From the NCBI GenBank assembly GCA_020747065.1, contig JAGMVK010000026.1:124001-188000 (forward strand): DNA of 64,000 nucleotides, in the 5' to 3' direction. Below the pieces are notes generated by a model that did not search any database, was not told the origin of the DNA, and saw nothing but the letters and a program-made list of their open reading frames with translations. Below are positions 57,565 through 64,000 of this stretch, in pieces (the first letter of the stretch is position 1; each line of letters starts with the position of its first letter). Origin of the DNA: Cadophora sp. MPI-SDFR-AT-0126. Lineage: Eukaryota; Ascomycota; Leotiomycetes; Helotiales; Ploettnerulaceae. Position numbers and translations under genes: made by a program.

Positions 57565-58743
57565 CTAATCTGCAAAACTTTCCGTCAACCTGACATACTT
57601 GATCTTTTGCCTCCAGAACGTAAACGCCACATGTACCACACCATCATCCTGAACGAAGGTCGACGGGTAAGAAAGCTCCCTGTTCAGCTTCTTCAAGCTG
57701 TTATTCGTCATGCAATATCCATCACCATCCTCAATCACTCTCGTCCTCCAAGTCTTCCCTTCATCATCTGACGCTGCAAAACTCAGCGGCGCTCGAGGTG
57801 CACCCCAAAAAGCTGTTTTGCCATGATGCTTTGCTGGCTGGTTGTTCCGTTTGTCATCGTCGTCGTCAATATCATCGTACAACCCTTCGCGACGTTCTGA
57901 GCTCTGGGCTGCTGAGGAATGGTTGTAGATCATAATCAGACGTCCGGATGGCATGACATCGATGCAGATGCCAGCGTTGGGATTCGGAAGTTCAGTTGGT
58001 TTCGGCTCGCTCCAATTAATTCCATCTTGCGAAGTAGCAGTGTAAATGAAGTCCGCCCAACGACTCCGAAACACGCCAAAGTAGGAACCGGTCTTCAGAG
58101 GTACGATGGCCATGTGGACACATCCGTAGCTGTTTGGCACTTCCGTCTCGGTCCATGTGACTCCTTGATTGTAAGAGACGCGTACGCATGAAATGTCGTC
58201 GTTGCCAACCCATCGCTCGCCAGGTCCTGCACGGCATTTGAAAGTTGGAATGACCCAGCCATCATCCCGAAGAACGACCATAGGTGATCGAATGAAAGTC
58301 CCAGGCTCAGGGAACAGAGTATCGACAGCTCCCCACGTATGACCCCCATCATTTGAGATGCGCCTCTTGACGATGGCTGTCTCTTGATTGCCGCCTTGCT
58401 GTGACGTGTAGAGGAGCCAGAGAGGGCCAGACGGTGTTTGGAACAGAACCGGGTTCTGTTCGCTTCGTGTGTTGTCGTTGCTCAACTTCTCGGCTGGCGT
58501 CCATGTATCTGTTCCAGCTGGTAGGCGGGACACATATGTGCTGATATCGGGAATTCCTTCTTGACTTCCGCCGAACCAAGCACAGAGCAAGTCGCCATTC
58601 TTGAGACGGAGAAGGTTGGAGGCATGTGATTGACCCGTCGCACTTGGTAGATAGCACTCGGAACGGTCAGATGATATGACCTTTAGAGTTGTGTTAAGGT
58701 GAGGCGGACTCGAAGGTGCTGGTGGGAGAATGGTTGAAGGCAT
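57565..58743 (-). CDS. Cytosolic sialidase-like (BNR repeat) glycoside hydrolase
   Basis: A single exon of 392 residues. Four Asp-box (S-x-D-x-G-x-x-W) repeats are visible: SNDGGHTW (120-127), SYNQGVTW (180-187), SQDGINW (218-224) and SDDEGKTW (335-342). The start SNLLRLKNGDLLCAWFGG and the arginines in IRSPMVV and FRSRWADF suit a six-bladed BNR_2 (PF13088) fold. An acidic insert DDIDDDDDK lies near 270-278. There is no signal peptide or anchor, so it acts inside the cell, unlike secreted sialidases. The family covers sialidases, KDNases and other exo-hydrolases, so the true substrate is open. It is divergent from an aldo/keto reductase. Confidence 0.88.
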   Translation of the reverse strand: MPSTILPPAPSSPPHLNTTLKVISSDRSECYLPSATGQSHASNLLRLKNGDLLCAWFGGSQEGIPDISTYVSRLPAGTDTWTPAEKLSNDNTRSEQNPVLFQTPSGPLWLLYTSQQGGNQETAIVKRRISNDGGHTWGAVDTLFPEPGTFIRSPMVVLRDDGWVIPTFKCRAGPGERWVGNDDISCVRVSYNQGVTWTETEVPNSYGCVHMAIVPLKTGSYFGVFRSRWADFIYTATSQDGINWSEPKPTELPNPNAGICIDVMPSGRLIMIYNHSSAAQSSERREGLYDDIDDDDDKRNNQPAKHHGKTAFWGAPRAPLSFAASDDEGKTWRTRVIEDGDGYCMTNNSLKKLNRELSYPSTFVQDDGVVHVAFTFWRQKIKYVRLTESFAD

Positions 58744-59304
58744 TGTTCTTGCAGTGGATGTGCTTAGTTTTTCATCAACTGACGTAAAGATAAATCATAC
58801 AGAAAAACCACTCTCGTTCAGACAGATATTACATTTTTTACCCGTCAGATATTTGCAGATTTTGTATTGCGAAGGATTTGTATTGTGATGCGTGGATCAC
58901 TCCATAGAGGTAGGTCACTTACCGTGTTGGGTGGATTCTGTCGAACAGTGAGAGTGGGGATACGGGGGTGGCAGGCTTGCTGCGGCTTGCTAGCCGGGCT
59001 GTTAGCGACCAAGTTAGATGATAGATATCCGATGACATCCGGAACTCTGTTGGTCTCGGCCAAGACACCGCAGTAGTGGGCTTTGTACCTGTACCTGAAT
59101 TCTCAATAGTCACCAAAGCTAGCATGACCAATGAAATCCATGTGAGAAAGTTCGACAACCTCCTCCATCATTTCCAGCGAAAAGTAAAGGCAACCTGAAC
59201 CTGCTAAACTGACAGTTCAATCATTCCAATTATACGAAAAGTCATTTTTGCCAGGAAGTAAAACCAGACCGATCGATTGCCCACGTTGCCTTTCACAACT
59301 CACG
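58744..59304. promoter_or_regulatory. Shared upstream region of sialidase-like and AKR genes
   Basis: 561 bp between divergent starts. Frames on both strands at 58845-59160 are unsupported. No clear operator was found. Confidence 0.4.
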
Positions 59305-60385
59305 ATGGCAAACACAACTGAAAAACTCCCGACGCACTTCACATTGAACACAGGCGCGAAGATTCCAGCAATTGGGTTTGGGACATGGAAAGCGGCCAAA
59401 GGAGGTTAGGGGATCTCCATCAGATACACAGTAAAATACTCACAATGTATGCGCAGAGGCGGGAAAGGCAGTAGCGCTAGCTTTCGAGGCTGGCTATAGA
59501 CATTTTGTAAGTGTTTTGACGTCCACTGAAGAAAAGGCTGTTTGACTAACATGAGCAGGATTGTGCACCACTCTGTAAGTTACATGTTCCGCTCAACCGG
59601 AACACCAAACTCACTCTCCAGATTTCAACGAAAAAGAGATCGGAGAAGTGTTCAAGAACATCACTCTCCCCCGATCAGAATATTTCGTCACCACCAAGCT
59701 CTGGTCTTCAGACCACACACGAGTCCGCGAAGCACTCGACCAATCTCTCTCAGACCTTCAACTCTCCTATGTGGATCTCTATCTCATGCATTGGCCCATA
59801 ACACTCGATCCCAAAACAGGAGCAGAATATGGCAAGGAAGACCGACACAAACATCTCTCTGGCTGGGACTTCCGCGACACCTGGAGAGAAATGGAGAAGT
59901 TACTTTCCAGAGGAAAAGTCAAAGCCATCGGCGTCGCAAACTTCTCAACGAAGAACTTGAAATTATTGCTTGAGACGGCCAAGGTTGTGCCAGCTGTGAA
60001 TCAAACGGAACTGCATCCGTTCTTGCCGCAGGATGCGCTGAATACGTTTTGTAGGGAGAAGGGCATACATCAGACTGCGTTTGGGCCTTTGGGAGGCAGC
60101 GGGTCGACGTTGCATGAGGAGGAGGTGGTCGTGGGTATTGCAAGAGAGAGGGGGGTTAGTGTGGCGAATGTGTTGTTGAGCTGGGGAATACAGAGGGGGT
60201 GGAGTGTTATTCCGAAGAGTACGAATGAGGGGAGGATTAGGAATAATTTGTTGGGTTGTTTAGTGTTGAGTGAAGTGGAGATGAGACAGATAAATGAGCT
60301 GAGTAAGACGAAGGGGAGGAGGTTTAATAGGCCGGATTGGGGTACTACTGTATTTCACGATGATGAGGGACTTGGACTTGCTTGA
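59305..60385 (+). CDS. Aldo/keto reductase with a 16-nt micro-exon
   Basis: Four exons: 59305-59404, 59457-59506, 59559-59574 and 59622-60385. All junctions keep the frame, including a 16-nt third exon coding DCAPL plus one base of a Tyr codon. The protein begins MANTTEKLPTHFTLNTGAKI with GFGTWKA. The tetrad is Asp in GYRHFDCAPL, the following Tyr, Lys in VTTKLW and His in YLMHWPI. The cofactor end is VIPKSTNEGRIRNN. It is close to the fungal D-glyceraldehyde/glycerol or xylose-type reductase group (GaaD/Gcy1-like), which handles the C3 product of deoxy-sugar-acid aldolases. That would pair well with the aldolase at 56054, but the subfamily is inferred by eye. Confidence 0.92.
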
Positions 60386-61250
60386 TGGAAGTGCGAAATA
60401 CGGGGCAAAAGTTTTCAATGAAGCATTTATATGACTCTCTTTGCGTGAAACTTCATGTTTCATTGTTGAACTGGGAGGACATCAACGGCAAATGCTTTCG
60501 TTGTTGCATCGCAAAGACAGAGTGGAGCAGAGCAATACATTAATGCCGGACGCCTGATGCAGATCGTTGACTTTTCCACTTCTATTCCTACCACAAGATG
60601 AAATCGACGCTCTCTGCACCATACGAAGAATTATTCATGGCTTAACATCCAGCCCAACGAGAATCGCGAAGAATTAATTCCTAACTCGACCATCAGGAGA
60701 GCTTCACCACCCGAGAATGGTAGTATGAACTTTCGCTGGCCTCAGTACCAATCATCATAGCCAGCCAATAACTCTAAATGCAAAGCTCACCAAGCTACAA
60801 ATTTGCAAGGTCCCAGAAATCTCACATGCTGTGAAGATCCACAAGGCATCCCGCATCCCGCACTCCTCCCCGGAACTCCGACCTAGCGAGTCAAGGCCAC
60901 GACCGCACTTCTTCCCGGTATTGATAGGCTTTCGTCCCATCCCACCATCCATGTTTTGTAGCCCCGTATGGGGAATCGATTCGCTACCCCCGCCGCGCTA
61001 TCCCCCATACCCCAGACTTGTCATACGAAGGACAGCATACCGGCGATGTTTTTATATAACTTCACAAGTTTCATTCCATTAATTATCTTCTTACGAATCA
61101 CCGGCAGCAAAGAAGCTTTGAAGTCAAGCCATCATCTTCGCGGATTGTGTTATTTGTTGATCTTCACCTGTGAGGACTCGAATATATATTTAAAATCGGT
61201 GTCTTTTCACAGAAAGAGAGAAAACAATTGTATAGCAGTGTACTGTCAAA
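60386..61250. other. Intergenic, no supported gene
   Basis: 3' flank of the AKR and promoter of the transporter. A TATATATTTA-like box lies at about 61182, 70 bp before the transporter start. Confidence 0.4.
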
Positions 61251-63186
61251 ATGGGCGGTGCAGCTTCACCATGGGCGACGCCTGATTACAAGACTGATCC
61301 TCGAGAGATCTTCAATCGGAGGCTTTTGTTACTGGTAGTCGGGGCGTGTATGGCTGGGTGTTTTTATGGTATGTTCATCATCCCAAACCCTTTCTTAAAG
61401 TTCCAAGATGGAAATCTGATATTCTTCTCTGCATAGGTTTCGACACAGGAAACATTGGGTTTGTGGTCCTTTCAGGTTGATACTGGTGTGGGCAGAGTCT
61501 GACTGTTAGTAGTGGTGTGTTGACTTTACCGTCATTCTCACATGCTTTTGGGTTCGATAAGATGGATCCTGGGGAGTTGGCGACGAAAAAGGGAGATATT
61601 GCTGCTATGCGTAGGTATTCATCCAATTTGACAAATGACCATGCTAACAGTTGACAAGTCGCTGCTGGTGGTGCAGCAGGCTCCCTCCTCTCCGCACCAG
61701 TATCTGACGTCGCCGGCCGCCAGAAAGCCCTCCTCGTCTACGGTATAACCTTCCTCGTCGGCGCCGTCATGCAAATGTTCGCCAACTACCCAGTCTTCAT
61801 GGCGGGACGCTTCATCGCCGGATTGGCAGTTGGTGCCACCTCCTCGCTCACACCCCAATACCTCGCAGAATGGGCGCCGAAATCAATCCGCGGATCCTGC
61901 GTGTCGCTATACAACACTGCCATCATCACGGCTCTAGCCCTCGCGTTCTGGATCAACTATGCGGTTGAAAGGTGGAATTATGTGGAGGGCAGTCACGACA
62001 ACGGACAGTGGCAGATGTCGCTTGGTGTGCAGCTGATTCCGGGCGCGATTTTCGTGGTGCTGATTGCGTTTGCGCCTGAGAGTGCGAGGTGGATGATTGC
62101 GCATGGGAAGAGGGAGAGGGGGTTGGGGAATTTGATGAGGATTAGGGGACTGCCGGCGGAGGATATTTATGTGATGACGGAGTATGGGGAGATTATTGCG
62201 CAGGCTGAGGAGGAGCAGGAGTTGAGAGCTGGTGAGTGTGGTGTAACCGATTTGTTATTGGATTGGTGGGCGGGTGCTAACTGGTGATTCAGGACACTCG
62301 TATGTTACTATTGCAAAGGAAATCTTCGGTAGTGCGAGTAATCGACGACGCCTCGGTCTAGCTCTCGCATTGTTCTTCTTCCATAAGGGAACAGGAACAG
62401 ATGCGATCAACTACTTCGCCCCTGAGATCTTCAAGAGTATTGGTGTTGTGGGCAATTCATCGACGCTGCTCACCACTGGCATCTACGGAATCGTCAAGTT
62501 GGCAGCGACGCTGATCTATGTTCTTTTCATCATTGATCGTGTCGGTCGTCGAGTCCCTCTACTGGTAGGAGCAACCATCCAAGCCACGGCGATGTTGGTC
62601 CTGGGCCTCTTTGTCGGCATTGCGGACCCGGTGAATAATCCGAATGGGAAGGGGGTACATGGTGGTGGGATCTTTGCTATTGTTGCGATTTATATGTATG
62701 CTGTTGGTTGGGCGATGGGGCATTCGATTGCATGCTACGTTGTTGCGGCTGAGATCTTCCCATCGCGCATTCGAGCTGTGTGTATGGCGTTGTGTCTGTT
62801 TGAGAATTGGTAAGTTCTGCTCCGCTCCCACTGCTTCCACCAAAATGTCACGTTAGCTAATCCACCCTTTCAGGATGATCGACTATGGCATCACGAAAGC
62901 CACTCCCTCGATGCTTCTCAAGATGTCCTATGGGACTTATCTCTTTTTCGCAATTTGGACGTACATTGGGGTTGTGTTCATCTACTTCTGTCTCCCCGAA
63001 TTGAAGGGCCGCTCGATTGAGTCGATGGATGATTTGTTTGAGAGGTCGCTGTGGAGTATGTGGAGACATGCGTACCCGACTGAAGAAGAGAAGGTGAGAC
63101 ATGACGTTGCGGAGAATGTGGTGCATAGGAGGGAGGAGTTGAAGGGGAGTGGGGGTGTGACTTCGCAGCATGTTGAAACTGCATAA
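61251..63186 (+). CDS. MFS sugar/acid transporter (quinate- or galacturonate-permease-like)
   Basis: Six exons: 61251-61368, 61437-61458, 61514-61610, 61659-62231, 62293-62809 and 62874-63186, all in phase. Sugar-porter features (PF00083) are CFYGFDTGNIGG in helix 1, a DVAGRQKALL loop, GRFIAGLAVGATSSLTPQYLAEWAPKSIRG split over helices 4-5, PESARWMIAHGK, the helix-7 segment GTDAINYFAPEIFKSIG, DRVGRRVPLL and the terminal LPELKGRSIESMDDLF. The helix-7 pattern is nearer to quinate/uronate permeases than to hexose carriers, which have QQxxGxNxxxYY. It is probably a plasma-membrane proton symporter feeding the cluster. A 22-nt second exon is noteworthy. Confidence 0.93.
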
Positions 63187-64000
63187 GTTGGTAATAGGTT
63201 GATGCATGCGAAAGGTGTCGCTAAGCCAGGGTGCCATGAATGTTAACGCCACATTAACCTAGCGACACAGCTAGATAACGAAGAAAGATGGATTTTGGAT
63301 TGTGATATCTCCGTAGAGTTTTACAAAAATAGAAAATACTCATATCCCGTCATGTTATGTCAGTAAGTTAAATTCAAATGCACAAACTCGGACTTTATAG
63401 CACCTACCTGTGATGATGACTTTTTGATATGAAGACACAACGCTTCTTTGGTTACGAGGTCCTTCTGGGGAGCGAACCCCCTCGATTTGTACCTCACAAT
63501 GAGCAATAGTCTTAGTCTGTTGAAACACTAAACCACCACATGGGAGTCTCAGACAGAGGCCAGTACCTGGCTTTCACTTGTTGGTGACCTCGAGCGACTT
63601 ACAGTTTTCAGCTGTGACGAGCAAGGGATTATGATCAGGAGCCAAGACTGCTTTCGTAGACGATTTGTTCAGATCGTCTAATCCAACAACAGAACGCCGG
63701 AATATTCAGATATTCTGCGGCCACGGATCTTTATATGCAGCCCCGCACAATATGACGACTTGTAGCATTATCTACGGCATCAGTTTCTGTCCAAACAGTT
63801 GTGGTTATAATTTTCAAGGGGCGAAGAAATAAATCAGGATTTGCTGGAAAGTTCGTAAACCTTCAAAAAATGTGAGCCACACTAGTGCTGAGGTTTGAGA
63901 GGCACTTACATCTCCTCCTTGAGCCTCAGAAACCATGTGATATGATACTCAGGAGCTGTGATTGATGATTTTATGTGATGTGATTTGATTTTGAGGTGGA
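63187..64000. other. Right edge, no gene seen
   Basis: No supported frame or repeat. A gene could start beyond the window. Confidence 0.4.

Overview
This window is nuclear DNA of a filamentous ascomycete (Pezizomycotina). The evidence is small GT-AG introns of about 41-140 nt in most genes, fungal families (Zn2Cys6 regulators, a HET-domain protein, a GMC oxidoreductase, an AIM6-like protein), and AT-rich transposons whose copies differ only by C/T and G/A transitions, the mark of repeat-induced point mutation (RIP). The class cannot be fixed from the sequence.

Left part (1-15.3 kb): an amidoligase-like gene that may be cut by the window edge, a secreted NPP1/NLP-like gene, a 799-bp full-length palindromic MITE, a degraded gene, a divergent pair made of a Zn2Cys6 regulator and a DHA2 drug-type MFS transporter, and a type B carboxylesterase that looks dead. 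A transposon (15304-24961) follows and splits another gene. It has three layers: a 1.8-kb Fot1/pogo-like DNA transposon, a Ty1/copia retrotransposon inside it, and a solo LTR inside the right LTR of the copia element. Each layer has its own target-site duplication. The two older layers are RIP-degraded and the solo LTR is not.

Middle part (25-48 kb): an M14 metallocarboxypeptidase, a SnoaL-like protein, a DUF7730/F-box-like protein, an SMP-30-like propeller, an AIM6-like protein, a conserved lysine-rich protein, a HET-domain gene with a small pseudogene beside it, and a secreted GMC oxidoreductase. Long gene-poor gaps separate them.

Right part (48-63.2 kb) is dense and metabolic: an NAD-dependent epimerase/dehydrogenase, an aldo/keto reductase, a Zn2Cys6 regulator, a DHDPS/NanA-superfamily aldolase, a cytosolic sialidase-like (BNR) hydrolase, a second aldo/keto reductase and an MFS sugar/acid transporter, mostly in divergent pairs. 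Together they read as a candidate catabolic cluster that imports an acidic sugar or glycoside, cleaves it inside the cell, carries out redox steps and ends with aldol cleavage. This is the best candidate for an undescribed system in the window. Its substrate is unknown.
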